A stretch of DNA of 48,252 nt from Flavobacteriales bacterium (GCA_017987895.1 JAGNSU010000016.1:1-48252), one strand, 5' to 3'. Counted from the stretch's first letter, positions 24,713-33,432 are shown. Numbers and translations: made by a program. The notes: a model not told the origin generated them from the sequence alone.

Positions 24713-26932
24713 ATGGGAAGTGAGCTGATGTACTATATCCCTCTGATGGGGATCGTGGGCCTGGTGGTGATGATCGGCAAGGCCATGTGGGTGAGCAAGC
24801 AGGACGCGGGCGATGCCAACATGCAGGAGCTTGCCGGCTATATCGCAAGAGGTGCCAGCGCCTTTTTGAAGGCCGAATGGAAAGTGCTGGGCGTCTTCGC
24901 CGCCATCGCGGCCGTGTTGCTCGCATGGAGCGGCACCTTGGTGGAGCACAGCGATTGGGTGATCGCCGTCGCCTTCCTCATCGGTGCGTTCTTCAGCGCG
25001 TTCGCCGGTTGGATCGGCATGAACATCGCCACCAAAGCGAACGTGCGCACCACGCAAGCTGCTCGTACCAGTCTTTCACAAGCGCTTCGGGTAAGCTTCA
25101 CCGGGGGCACAGTGATGGGCCTCGGCGTGGCGGGCCTGGCCGTGGTCGGACTCAGTTCGCTCTTCATCCTCTTCCTCGGCATGTACGTGACCGACGGGAA
25201 TGCGAACGGCGAACAGATGATGAAATGCCTCGAGGTGCTCGCGGGCTTCTCCCTCGGTGCGGAATCGATCGCGCTCTTCGCCCGTGTGGGTGGTGGTATC
25301 TACACCAAGGCAGCTGATGTCGGCGCCGATCTCGTGGGCAAAGTGGAAGCCGGTATCCCGGAAGATGACGCCCGCAACCCTGCTACCATCGCTGACAATG
25401 TCGGTGACAACGTCGGCGATGTGGCCGGCATGGGCGCCGATCTCTTCGGTAGCTATGTGGCGACGATGTTGGCCACAATGGTGCTCGGCCGAGAGGTTGT
25501 GAGCCAGGACAACTTCGGTGGCATGGCCCCGATCCTCCTCCCCATGGTGATCGCGGGTCTCGGGGTGCTCTTCAGCATCATCGGCACCTTGTTCGTGAAG
25601 ATTAACAAGGACAGCGACAGTGTGATGAAGGCGCTGAACTTGGGCAACTGGAGCGCCATGGTGTTAGTGGCCATCAGCAGCTATCCGCTCATCCAATGGA
25701 TGCTGCCCGATACGATGCAGTTCGTGCGCAACGGTGTCTCCGTGGAGGTGACGAGCATGAACGTGTTCTGGGCCATCATCCTCGGTCTCGTGGTCGGCAC
25801 CTTGATGAGCATGGTCACCGAGTATTATACCAGCATGGGCCGTCGCCCGGTCGATAGTATCGTGCAGAAGAGCGGCACCGGCCACGGCACGAACGTGATC
25901 GGCGGTCTGGCCATGGGCATGGAGAGCACCGTACTGCCTATCATCATCCTGGCCGCAGGGATCTACGGTTCGTTCTCGCTCGCCGGCATGTACGGCGTGG
26001 CGATCGCCGCAGCGGGCATGATGGCCACTACGGCTATGCAACTCGCGATCGATGCGTTCGGTCCGATCGCCGATAATGCGGGCGGCATCGCCGAGATGAG
26101 CGGCCTGCCCAAGGAAGTGCGTGAGCGCACCGACAATCTGGACGCCGTGGGGAATACCACTGCTGCAACGGGCAAAGGCTTCGCGATCGCTTCCGCAGCG
26201 CTGACTTCCCTCGCCCTCTTCGCCGCTTACGTCGGTCTGGCTGGGATCACGGGCATCGACATCTACAAAGCCGACGTGCTCGCCATGCTCTTCGTGGGTG
26301 GCATGATCCCTTTCTTCTTCAGCTCGTTGGCGATCAGCGCCGTGGGGAAAGCGGCTATGGATATGGTGAAAGAGGTGCGCCGTCAGTTCCGCGAGATCCC
26401 GGGCATCATGGAAGGCACCGGCAAACCGGAATACGAGAAGTGCGTGGCCATCAGCACCAAGGCATCGATCCGCGAGATGATCGCTCCGGGCGCGTTGGCG
26501 TTGCTCTCGCCCATCATCGTCGGCTTCGCTTTCGGTCCGGAAGCATTGGGTGGATTGCTCGCAGGGATCACCGTGAGCGGAGTGCTCATGGGCATGTTCC
26601 AGAACAACGCCGGTGGCGCCTGGGATAATGCGAAGAAGAGCTTCGAGAAAGGGGTGATGATCGATGGCAAGGAGTTCAAGAAGGGCAGCGACCCGCACAA
26701 GGCGGCCGTGACCGGTGACACCGTGGGCGATCCGTTCAAGGACACAAGCGGCCCGAGCATGAACATTCTGATCAAGCTGACCTCGATCGTGGCGCTGATC
26801 ATCGCACCGCATATCGCGCATGACGGATCGCAGCACGAGGCCGCGCCCGCCACCACGCCGACTTTCCAGAACATGCCTGCGGGAAGCAGCGATGCCAGCC
26901 TGCGGAACGCGCCTGACGCAGGCAAGGTGTAG
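24713..26932 (+). CDS. hppA: Membrane-bound ion-pumping pyrophosphatase, K+-dependent type
   Basis: 739 residues with about 16 hydrophobic helices. It hydrolyses pyrophosphate and pumps H+ or Na+ outward. The active-site blocks are intact: [18 protein letters not shown] (202-219) and [18 protein letters not shown] (228-245), with a third Asp/Lys-rich segment near the C-terminus ([17 protein letters not shown]). In the signature [10 protein letters not shown] (480-489) the residue after GNTT is Ala484, where K+-independent enzymes carry Lys, so K+ dependence is expected. Whether it pumps H+ or Na+ cannot be decided by eye. The C-terminal about 30 residues are a low-complexity tail ([17 protein letters not shown]) beyond the last helix. 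Confidence 0.95.
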   Translation: MGSELMYYIPLMGIVGLVVMIGKAMWVSKQDAGDANMQELAGYIARGASAFLKAEWKVLGVFAAIAAVLLAWSGTLVEHSDWVIAVAFLIGAFFSAFAGWIGMNIATKANVRTTQAARTSLSQALRVSFTGGTVMGLGVAGLAVVGLSSLFILFLGMYVTDGNANGEQMMKCLEVLAGFSLGAESIALFARVGGGIYTKAADVGADLVGKVEAGIPEDDARNPATIADNVGDNVGDVAGMGADLFGSYVATMLATMVLGREVVSQDNFGGMAPILLPMVIAGLGVLFSIIGTLFVKINKDSDSVMKALNLGNWSAMVLVAISSYPLIQWMLPDTMQFVRNGVSVEVTSMNVFWAIILGLVVGTLMSMVTEYYTSMGRRPVDSIVQKSGTGHGTNVIGGLAMGMESTVLPIIILAAGIYGSFSLAGMYGVAIAAAGMMATTAMQLAIDAFGPIADNAGGIAEMSGLPKEVRERTDNLDAVGNTTAATGKGFAIASAALTSLALFAAYVGLAGITGIDIYKADVLAMLFVGGMIPFFFSSLAISAVGKAAMDMVKEVRRQFREIPGIMEGTGKPEYEKCVAISTKASIREMIAPGALALLSPIIVGFAFGPEALGGLLAGITVSGVLMGMFQNNAGGAWDNAKKSFEKGVMIDGKEFKKGSDPHKAAVTGDTVGDPFKDTSGPSMNILIKLTSIVALIIAPHIAHDGSQHEAAPATTPTFQNMPAGSSDASLRNAPDAGKV

Positions 26933-26948
26933 CGCCCCGTTCAATGTG

Positions 26949-26983
26949 AATGTCCCCCTCCGGCGCAGCCGCAGGGGGACATT
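26949..26983 (+). terminator. Two-tier hairpin between hppA and the transposase gene
   Basis: Outer stem AATGTCCCCCT / AGGGGGACATT (11 bp, perfect), a C-C mismatch, then inner stem CGGC / GCCG with loop GCA. It starts 16 bases after the hppA stop and is followed by TCTATTTTC. It works as an hppA terminator and is also the best candidate for a REP-type end next to the RAYT gene. Confidence 0.7.
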
Positions 26984-26984
26984 C

Positions 26985-26992
26985 TATTTTCG
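26985..26992 (+). promoter_or_regulatory. -7 element TATTTTCG of the RAYT gene
   Basis: Exact TAnnTTCG directly after the hairpin; only 4 bases separate it from the ATG at 26997. Confidence 0.4.
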
Positions 26993-26996
26993 GGCA

Positions 26997-27544
26997 ATGC
27001 CGGACAGTTACACCATCAAAGATCGGTCGCTGCCCCACTTCCTCACTTGGACGGTGCATGGTTGGCACAAGGTGTTCGTTGGAGATGGATACAAGCAAGT
27101 GCTTGTGGACTGTCTCAACTACTGCGTTGCATCCAAGGGTCTTGTGGTACACGCATGGGTGATCATGCCGGACCACGCGCACCTGATCGCGGGTGTGGAT
27201 CCAGGAGCTTCCTTGAGCGCGGTGATCCGCGATGCACGGCGGCACATCGCCCGCAGGTCACTGGAAATGATGCGGGCCGAACCCGATCTCTGGTCCGATG
27301 CGCTTGGCGCCATGCGCGAACGCGCCAACGAACTCACCACGGTTTCTGAAGTGAAGTTCTGGAAGGATGGGAGCCACGCACTGCCCATGTACAACGTGAA
27401 ATTCCTCTGGCAGAAGCTGAACTACATCCATAAAACCCAGTGCGGGCAGGACTTTGCGATCGAGCGGAGGAATATCTCCACAGCTCAGCGCGGGACTATG
27501 CTGGGCGGAATGGCCTGGTAAAGCTCCAGCTACTGGACCTATAG
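26997..27544 (+). pseudogene. REP-associated tyrosine transposase (RAYT), frameshifted near the C-terminus
   Basis: The frame from 26997 to 27521 encodes 174 residues of the IS200-like/Y1 transposase superfamily: SLPHFLTWTVHGW at the N-terminus, the metal motif MPDHAHLI (His60, His62) and the catalytic Tyr143 in WQKLNYIHK. After Tyr-Ile-His-Lys the family normally reads NPVRAG and an SSARDY motif, but this frame gives KTQCGQDF and stops early. Reading one base back from 27434 gives NPVRAGLCDRAEEYLHSSAR, then DYAG and GLVKLQLL, ending at TAG 27542-27544. So one A is missing from an A run at 27432-27435. The residues needed for strand transfer are upstream, but the conserved C-terminal helix is lost. 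It could also be a sequencing error. Confidence 0.88.
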
Positions 27545-27557
27545 CAATAGCACCAGG

Positions 27558-27584
27558 TCCACCTTTGGCTCAACCAAAGGTGGA
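27558..27584. terminator. Bidirectional terminator between the RAYT and kinase genes
   Basis: Perfect 11-bp stem TCCACCTTTGG / CCAAAGGTGGA with loop CTCAA, 6 bases from the stop of the convergent kinase gene. A second 7-bp pairing (TGGACCT 27534-27540 with AGGTCCA 27555-27561) competes with it. Confidence 0.75.
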
Positions 27585-27590
27585 TGAACA

Positions 27591-28289
27591 TCACCGCTTT
27601 TTCGCCAACACCTTCACCGGGGCTTTCACTGCGTTCTTTGCCCCCTTGGCGTGTCCGTTGGTGGGCGCTTCGTTCGGGAAGAGCCCATGGATCTCCGCCT
27701 CGATGGCGTTGATGATCCTGCCCAGGTCGTCCGGCTTCTGGTGGAAAGCGTTGTCGTCCACATCGATGATCAACAGCTTGCCCTTGTCATAGGTGCTGAT
27801 CCACGCCTCGTAACGTTCGTTGAGGCGTTTGAGGTAATCGATGCTGATGCCGGTCTCGTAATCGCGTCCGCGCTCGGCGATCTGCATCACCAAGTTGGGC
27901 ACGCTGGCGCGCAGGTAGATCAGCAGGTCGGGCGGGGTGATCGCGTTGTCCATGTTCTGGAACAAGCGGAAGTAGTTCTCGAAGTCGCGCGTGGTCATCA
28001 GCCCCATCGCGTGCAGGTTGGGCGCGAAGATGTAGGCGTCCTCGTAGATGGTGCGGTCCTGGAGCACATTACGCCCGCTCTTTCGGATCTCCAGTAGCTG
28101 CTCGAAGCGGCTGTTGAGGAAGAAGATCTGCAGGTTGAAGCTCCATCGCTGCATGTCCTTGTAGAAATCGAACAGGTAGGGGTTGTTGTCCACCGCTTCC
28201 TGCAGTTGGTCCCACTTGTAGTGCTTGCTCAGTAGGGACGTGAGCGTGGTTTTGCCCGAGCCGATGTTGCCGGCGATCGCGATGTGCAT
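27591..28289 (-). CDS. Deoxynucleoside kinase
   Basis: 232 residues from the ATG at 28289. The P-loop is GNIGSGKTT (7-15). LQDRTIYEDAYIF (76-88) takes the place of the ERS/DRS substrate motif, and ITPPDLLIYLRASVP and the lid RGRDYE (for binding phosphates) are typical of the dCK/dGK family. It phosphorylates deoxynucleosides to monophosphates in salvage. The last about 30 residues (GHAKGAKNAVKAPVKVLAKK) are a Lys/Ala-rich tail beyond the usual end. TATCTTCG stands 24 bases before the start. Base specificity cannot be read. A second, divergent member lies at 35941-36570. Confidence 0.92.
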   Translation of the reverse strand: MHIAIAGNIGSGKTTLTSLLSKHYKWDQLQEAVDNNPYLFDFYKDMQRWSFNLQIFFLNSRFEQLLEIRKSGRNVLQDRTIYEDAYIFAPNLHAMGLMTTRDFENYFRLFQNMDNAITPPDLLIYLRASVPNLVMQIAERGRDYETGISIDYLKRLNERYEAWISTYDKGKLLIIDVDDNAFHQKPDDLGRIINAIEAEIHGLFPNEAPTNGHAKGAKNAVKAPVKVLAKKR

Positions 28290-28313
28290 GGGGACGTGTC
28301 TGGTGAGGGAGCA

Positions 28314-28321
28314 CGAAGATA
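28314..28321 (-). promoter_or_regulatory. -7 element TATCTTCG of the deoxynucleoside kinase gene
   Basis: Exact TAnnTTCG, 24 bases before the ATG at 28289. Confidence 0.55.
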
Positions 28322-28368
28322 TCCGTGCGCGGGATCGGCGCGTGCGGCTTGTGGAAAAGTCGCGCCTT

Positions 28369-29178
28369 TCAGCGGGCACCCACATGCGCGATCACAATGC
28401 GGTCCTGTAGTAGCAAGTACAGGTGGCCTTGTTCCACGCGGGCGTCACGGAGCGCATCAAGCTCGCTCAATGGCGGCATCGGTAGCGGCTCAGTGGCGAA
28501 GCTGAGCAGGTCATACCGTTCGAACCTGCCGTCGCGCATGTAGAAGAGACCTTCCTTTCGCACCTCGAAGCGCTGGGCGCCGAGTACGCCGATGGTCTTG
28601 TAGTAGGTGCCGAAAAGGTCGAACACCAGGATCCCGTGCTTGGGTGAGTTCACATAGAGCCAGTTGTCCAACTCCTGCATTTGCACCGGCTCGGGCGAGA
28701 GCCCCAGCAATTGGTCCATGCGGCCGGTCTTGGCCAGCGGGCGCAACTGTGCGTCCACGCGGATCAGTTCCATATCGCGTTGATCGAAGAACCAGTAGGC
28801 GTTCTGCACACTGGCGCACACGAGCACCACCTGCGGGAATCCGGCACGCGGTAGATTGATCACACTCCCCTGAAGGCTCAGGGTGTTGTCCAGCGAAGCG
28901 AGTTGGCCCTGCTCCGCACTGAAGAGCATGGGCTTCAAGCTGTAGAACGCGTCGAGTTGGGTGATCCGGCCGAAGGTCTTCACACTGTTGCGCAGGCCCG
29001 GCTGGCCATTCGGGCCGTAGAGTTCGAGCACATCGCCACGCAGCGCGTACACGTTGCCGAGTTCATCCGTGGTGAACAGGTCGAAATTCCCCGGGATCGT
29101 GTCCACAATGCTGGGCGTTGTCTGCGCCATGCACCGAACGATGCTGAACACGAAGAGCAGGAATGCCGCGGTGCGCAT
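28369..29178 (-). CDS. Secreted beta-strand protein co-transcribed with the GH3 gene
   Basis: 269 residues from the ATG at 29178, which overlaps the GH3 stop (TGATG); the frame is open further upstream inside GH3 but those residues have no meaning. The signal peptide is MRTAAFLLFVFSIVRCMAQ. The body has repeated strand-loop units (FTTDELGNVYALRGDVLELYG, LDNWLYVNSPKHGILVFD, KEGLFYMRDGRFERYDLL), suggesting a small beta-propeller such as those in NHL-like exported proteins. It has no catalytic motif that I recognise and no T9SS domain. The one-base overlap indicates coupled expression with the GH3-family protein. Confidence 0.8.
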   Translation of the reverse strand: MRTAAFLLFVFSIVRCMAQTTPSIVDTIPGNFDLFTTDELGNVYALRGDVLELYGPNGQPGLRNSVKTFGRITQLDAFYSLKPMLFSAEQGQLASLDNTLSLQGSVINLPRAGFPQVVLVCASVQNAYWFFDQRDMELIRVDAQLRPLAKTGRMDQLLGLSPEPVQMQELDNWLYVNSPKHGILVFDLFGTYYKTIGVLGAQRFEVRKEGLFYMRDGRFERYDLLSFATEPLPMPPLSELDALRDARVEQGHLYLLLQDRIVIAHVGAR

Positions 29179-30689
29179 CAGGTGGCCAGCATTGGCAAAA
29201 GCTGTTCCAAGTAAGTACGGTCGTTGGCGAGCCGGGGCACTTTGTGCTGTCCTCCCAATTTGCCCCGTTGTTTCATCCAGGTGTGGAAGGTGCCTTGTGG
29301 CACGGCGTGTACCACAGGGCGTTGCATCGCGCGATCGCCCTTGCGTTTCGCATCGTAATCCGAGTTCAGGTTGCGGAGTTCCGCGTCGAGCACGTCGGTG
29401 AAGGCGTCCGCGTTCTCGGGTACACGTTCGAACTCGATGATCCACTCATGGCCGCCGCCGCCTTTCCCGTCCATGTATATGGGCCCGGCCGTGTATTCGT
29501 TCACCACCGCACCCATCGCTTTACCCGCTGTCTCGATCGCGCGATCGGCGTTCTCCACGATCAGCTCTTCGCCGAAGGCGTTGATGAAACTGCGCGTGCG
29601 GCCGCTCACCTGGATCCGGTAGGGGGCAACGCTCGTGAAGCGCACCGTATCGCCCGGTACGTAGCGCCAGAGGCCTGCGTTGGTGCTGATCACGATGGCG
29701 TACTGCTTGCCCGCTTCCACCTCGTGCAGCAATTTGGTGCGGGGCTGTTCGCTGCCCACCAGGTCCAGCGGCAGGAATTCGAAGAAGATCCCGTAGTCGA
29801 GCATCAGCAGCATATCATCGGCGCCGTGCCGGTCCTGGATCGCGAAATAGCCTTCACTGGCATTGTAGCTCTCCTGATAGTTCATTGTCGGAGAGGGCAT
29901 CAACTCGCGGAACTGTCCCCGGTAGGGCCGGAAGCTCACGCCGCCATGCATGAACAGTTCCAGGTTCGGCCATACTTCCAACATGTGCCGTTTGCCGGTG
30001 AGTTCGAGGATGCGACGGAGGATGATCAACGTCCAGCTGGGCACACCGGCGATGCAGCGTACGTCCTCCCGCATGGTCTCACGCGCCATCTGCTCGATCT
30101 TCTCCTCCCAGTTCTCCATGAGCGCCACCTCGATCACCGGGGTGCGGCGGATCTCCACCCAGATGGGCAGGTTCTGGATGATGATCGAGCTCAGATCGCC
30201 GCTGTAACCGTCCTGTCGGAAACGCTCGATGGTGCTGCTTCCGCCCACGACCATGCTCATGCCCATGAACAATTTGCTCTGCGGGAACTGCTCGTAGTGG
30301 AGCGCGATCAGGTCCTTGCCGCCCTTGTAATGGCAATCCTCCAGGGCTTCGCGGCTCACCGGGATGTACTTGCTGCGGTCCTGCGTGGTGCCGCTGCTTT
30401 TGGCGAACCACTTCACGTCCGTGGGCCACAACAGGTTCTGTTCCCCACGCCGCAAACGGTCCACATAGGGCCGTACATCGTTATAGTCCTGCAAGGGCAC
30501 CCGCTCACGGAACTGGTCCGGTGTGGCGATGGAACTGAAATCGTACTGGCGTCCCCATTCGGTGAAGCGCGCCGTGTTGATCAACTGGTGGAACACCTCC
30601 AGTTGCGCTTCATGCGGGTGGTCGCGGAAGAGCGCGATCTGCTGCAGCCGCTTCTTGATCAGGTAGGAGAACAGCGCGTTGAAGGGCAT
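29178..30689 (-). CDS. GH3 family protein (acyl-adenylate/auxin-responsive GH3 superfamily)
   Basis: 503 residues from the ATG at 30689 (MPFNALFSYLIKKRLQQI); an in-frame ATG at 30749 is possible but adds residues outside the family pattern. The adenylate-forming motifs of GH3 are visible: KWFAKSSGTTQDRSKYIPVS (SSGTT at 98-102), ESYNASEGYFAIQD, and YRIQVSGRTRSFINAFGEEL near the C-terminal third. In plants GH3 enzymes join amino acids to acyl acids such as auxin or jasmonate. Bacterial members are common in Bacteroidetes and their substrates are unknown. A weak GAACTTCG element lies 17 bases upstream. Confidence 0.9.
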   Translation of the reverse strand: MPFNALFSYLIKKRLQQIALFRDHPHEAQLEVFHQLINTARFTEWGRQYDFSSIATPDQFRERVPLQDYNDVRPYVDRLRRGEQNLLWPTDVKWFAKSSGTTQDRSKYIPVSREALEDCHYKGGKDLIALHYEQFPQSKLFMGMSMVVGGSSTIERFRQDGYSGDLSSIIIQNLPIWVEIRRTPVIEVALMENWEEKIEQMARETMREDVRCIAGVPSWTLIILRRILELTGKRHMLEVWPNLELFMHGGVSFRPYRGQFRELMPSPTMNYQESYNASEGYFAIQDRHGADDMLLMLDYGIFFEFLPLDLVGSEQPRTKLLHEVEAGKQYAIVISTNAGLWRYVPGDTVRFTSVAPYRIQVSGRTRSFINAFGEELIVENADRAIETAGKAMGAVVNEYTAGPIYMDGKGGGGHEWIIEFERVPENADAFTDVLDAELRNLNSDYDAKRKGDRAMQRPVVHAVPQGTFHTWMKQRGKLGGQHKVPRLANDRTYLEQLLPMLAT

Positions 30690-30823
30690 CGGGGATCGCT
30701 CGGCGGCGAAGTTCGCGGCTATACTTGTGGGGAAAAGGTACGAACGCACAAAAGCATGCCCGTGTGGCTACCATGAAGTTCATTAACCATCTCCACCCCT
30801 CTTTCTCCTTCCTGCGGCGTTGG

Positions 30824-30831
30824 TACATTTC
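30824..30831 (+). promoter_or_regulatory. -7-like element TACATTTC before the DUF2797 gene
   Basis: Seven of eight positions match TAnnTTTG and the next base is G. It gives a 79-base leader to the ATG at 30911, or 34 bases to an in-frame TTG at 30866. Confidence 0.4.
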
Positions 30832-30910
30832 GCCGTAGCCACCGCTACGCCGCGCATATCCCGCCTTGCATGAAGAAGAAATAGGGGCGGATCCAAGCCC
30901 AACGAACTCC

Positions 30911-31738
30911 ATGGTAGCCACACTCGAAGGACCCTTGCGCAAGATGCTCGCTGGGCTGGAACCGGATCCCACTGGTGCGCCTGGAGGAAGGGTGAATTAC
31001 GCGCTTCGATCAGGCGAACAGGTGTTGGAGCTCCATCCGTTCGTCGGGCGCACGCTCACCGTGCGCGCTACAGGTGCGAAGACCTGCACCGTGTGTGGCC
31101 GCTCGGTCCCCAAGTTCTATGGCCAGGGCTATTGCTATCCCTGCTTTCGCGATGCGCCCGAAGCCAGCGAGTGCATCGTGCGGCCTGAGCTCTGCCGCGC
31201 GCACTTGGGCGAGGGCCGCGACCCCGCCTGGGAGCGCGAGCACCATGATCAGGAGCATATCGTCTACCTAAGTTTCACGGGCGGCGTAAAGGTGGGCGTG
31301 ACGCGAAGCACGCAAGTGCCCACGCGCTGGATCGATCAAGGCGCGGTGCAAGCGTTGCCCATCGCGCGTACGCCGCACAGGCAACTCGCCGGACTTATCG
31401 AAGTGGCCTTGAAGAAAACCTTCGCCGACAAAACCGACTGGCGCGCCATGCTCCGCCCGGTACACGCGGTGCCCGAAGTGCTTTTGGACCAACGCCCCAA
31501 CGTGCTCCGCGAGCTGGCCTTGGAAATGGGAGCCTACGCCTTGGAAGATGAAAGGCCGTGGTCCTTCATGTATCCGATCGATCACCTGCCCCCGAAGGTC
31601 GCAAGCGTGAACCTGGACAAGACCCCGGAAGTGAGCGGTACCCTCGCGGCGATCAAAGGCCAATACCTCATCTGGGCGGATGGCCGGGTGCTCAACGTGC
31701 GCAACCATGCGGGTTTCCATGTGCAGATCGGTGGATAG
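30911..31738 (+). CDS. DUF2797 family protein with zinc-ribbon-like cysteines
   Basis: 275 residues from the ATG at 30911. An in-frame TTG at 30866 is the alternative start. Two CxxC pairs (Cys59/62 in TCTVCG and Cys75/78 in YCYPCF) and further Cys88 and Cys95 suggest a zinc site. The segment HIVYLSFTGGVKVGVTRSTQVPTRWIDQGA is the DUF2797 signature and recalls the GIY-YIG nuclease beginning, although the full nuclease motif is not evident. Function is unknown. The following 347 bases contain no gene I can support but hold a GAAA-loop hairpin. Confidence 0.85.
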   Translation: MVATLEGPLRKMLAGLEPDPTGAPGGRVNYALRSGEQVLELHPFVGRTLTVRATGAKTCTVCGRSVPKFYGQGYCYPCFRDAPEASECIVRPELCRAHLGEGRDPAWEREHHDQEHIVYLSFTGGVKVGVTRSTQVPTRWIDQGAVQALPIARTPHRQLAGLIEVALKKTFADKTDWRAMLRPVHAVPEVLLDQRPNVLRELALEMGAYALEDERPWSFMYPIDHLPPKVASVNLDKTPEVSGTLAAIKGQYLIWADGRVLNVRNHAGFHVQIGG

Positions 31739-32085
31739 CCCATTGGGCTCAGGAACGGACCTTCCGAGGGGCCTGAAAAGAAATTTCGGCCGGATCGAAA
31801 CCTCTGCACGCCGGTCCCGTTAGACAAGACAGGTTTTGGTCAGTGGATCGTCGTTAGGGCACGTGAAGGGTCGGTCGAAAGATCGGCCCTTCGCAATTTC
31901 TCACTGCCCGGGCACCCGCTACGCGGTGTGCACCCAACCGTGCTGAAAGGCCCAAAGCAGGTGCCGCGCGGTTGCGCAGGGCCGAAGCACTGGCTAGTTC
32001 GACTTAGCTTTAGCCAACGCGAACCGGAATTATCTCCAGCGGTTGGACCGGAACGATGCTCCCGGCCGATACGAACAAGAACACG
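31739..32085 (+). other. Gene-free interval with a structured RNA candidate
   Basis: No coding frame here has a recognisable family or start signal. The clearest content is the hairpin at 31865-31892. A TATCTCCA element at 32031-32038 may be the promoter of the next gene. The rest is unremarkable. Confidence 0.5.
31865..31892 (+). ncRNA. 12-bp hairpin with GAAA tetraloop, plus-strand RNA
   Basis: Left arm GAAGGGTCGGTC, loop GAAA (31877-31880), right arm GATCGGCCCTTC. All 12 positions pair as RNA on the plus strand, two as G-U wobbles (31871-31886, 31874-31883); on the minus strand those become A-C mismatches. The GNRA loop and strand asymmetry suggest a plus-strand RNA element, perhaps the 3' end of the DUF2797 message. 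No U-tract follows. Confidence 0.5.
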
Positions 32086-33114
32086 ATGCACACCTCCGAC
32101 ACATCCGGCCGCAAGCGTGGCTTCATGCTTGTCGTCACCCTTGTCGCGGTGGTGTTCTGCTGCCCGCCCGCGACACACGCCCAGAACCTGGTGCCCAACC
32201 CGGGGTTCGAGGAAGCGGATAGTTGCTCTGATCAGCTCCCCCCCTTTGTAGGCATCCACGATTGGTACAGTGTCAACGGAAGCCCGGATCATCTACGAAG
32301 CTGTTTACCCTACGGGGATTTCCGGGGGCTGCCCATGAATTTCTTCACCTACCAGGAGCCGTTCGAAGGGACCTCGTGCGCGGGTTTGCACACGTACTGG
32401 CAGAATGACCAAGCCGAGTACCGGGAATGGATGATGGCTCCCTTGGTGGAGCCCTTGGTCGTGGGGCAGACCTACTACTGCAGCTTTTGGGCGAACGCGG
32501 CCTTTGGGGGAAACCACCAGTATCCGCAGCAATGGTTGGCCAACGACAAGGTGGGCATGCGCTTCACCACCATGGCGATGCCACCGTGGACTGTGAACGA
32601 CCCCTTCCCAGCGCCACCCAACCAGGCGCACATTATGTATCCGCAGATCCTCGCCGATACGGTGGGTTGGACTTTGGTGAGCGGCAGCTTCGTGGCGGAC
32701 AGTGCCTACCAGTACGTGATGATCGGACAGTTCTTCAGCAATGCCTTGACGGATACGCTGCATTTTTCTCCTGAAGGCGTTCCTTGGTACTGGCTCCCTC
32801 GCGCCTACACCTTGGTGGATGCGGTCTGTGTAACGGCCAGTCCGGAGGGTTGCGATCTGGGGCAAGGGGTGGACAATGCTCAGGTGACAAGCCCGGTGTT
32901 GTTCCCCAATCCGGCGCGGGATCAGCTGATCGTGGGGCAGCGGGCAGGCGCTGAGGCACAGGTGCTGGATGCGGTAGGGCGCTTGCTCTGGCAGGGCAGG
33001 ATCAGCAGCGATCGCTGGGTGCTGGAGGTGGGGTCTTGGGCGCGCGGTGCTTATGCGCTACGCATGGCGCATCGCGGCAGTGTGGAAACGCACAAGTTCG
33101 TATTGACCGAGTGA
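32086..33114 (+). CDS. Secreted protein with T9SS type A sorting domain
   Basis: 342 residues from the ATG at 32086; an upstream ATG at 32056 would lengthen the signal peptide, and the TATCTCCA element 17 bases before it leaves that choice open. Signal peptide: RKRGF followed by MLVVTLVAVVFCCPPATHAQ. The mature N-terminus NLVPNPGFEEADSC is the common Bacteroidetes beginning of a carbohydrate-binding-like jelly-roll domain seen in surface adhesins and OmpA-family proteins. The C-terminal about 70 residues (VLFPNPARDQLIV, AQVLDAVGRLLWQG, WARGAYALRM) are a sorting domain for type IX secretion. The ligand is unknown. Confidence 0.85.
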   Translation: MHTSDTSGRKRGFMLVVTLVAVVFCCPPATHAQNLVPNPGFEEADSCSDQLPPFVGIHDWYSVNGSPDHLRSCLPYGDFRGLPMNFFTYQEPFEGTSCAGLHTYWQNDQAEYREWMMAPLVEPLVVGQTYYCSFWANAAFGGNHQYPQQWLANDKVGMRFTTMAMPPWTVNDPFPAPPNQAHIMYPQILADTVGWTLVSGSFVADSAYQYVMIGQFFSNALTDTLHFSPEGVPWYWLPRAYTLVDAVCVTASPEGCDLGQGVDNAQVTSPVLFPNPARDQLIVGQRAGAEAQVLDAVGRLLWQGRISSDRWVLEVGSWARGAYALRMAHRGSVETHKFVLTE

Positions 33115-33432
33115 ACGCATCGTTCCGGTCCTTTCAGTGAACATCTAACACGAAAGGACATGAGAACTGAGTTTTTCTTGAAGCACCTGACCCCCAATAC
33201 CGCGCAAGTGTTCCCGCGCACTGAGTTTGCGCGGGGTCACTTGTGTTGCATTCCTTGGGTTTGTGGATAAGGATAGGAGCCCTGCGGAAGTCTCCTGACT
33301 TCCGAACGAGAAGTATAGCCCATCGCAAGCGTTGATTTCAAATGCGAACTGCCGTGTCCACGTCACATGGTTGAATGGCCAACCCTTGGTGATGAAGGTG
33401 GTGAAAGTGGCGCGGTAAGCCACACCTGTTCA
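33115..33432. other. Gene-free interval with short hairpins and lower GC
   Basis: No gene is supported. A minus-strand frame (33145-33423) has no recognisable family. Two short hairpins are present: CCCGCGC / GCGCGGG (33213-33219 with 33229-33235) and CGGAAGTC / GACTTCCG (33285-33304). Sampled GC is about 48%, well below the flanks. A decayed gene or repeat remnant is possible. Confidence 0.4.

Noticed and set aside
27429..27440. Programmed -1 frameshifting in the RAYT gene
   Set aside because: A -1 slip at AAA would restore the right frame, but the site is T AAA ACC rather than a slippery heptamer such as A AAA AAC, so re-pairing would be poor. A simple deletion is more likely.
29163..30776. 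Long plus-strand open frame (537 codons)
   Set aside because: Antisense shadow of the GH3 gene; His/Ala/Arg-rich composition without family motifs, caused by high GC.
33145..33423. Minus-strand frame of 92 codons
   Set aside because: No recognisable family, no start signal, and it crosses two hairpins; kept only as a gene-free interval.
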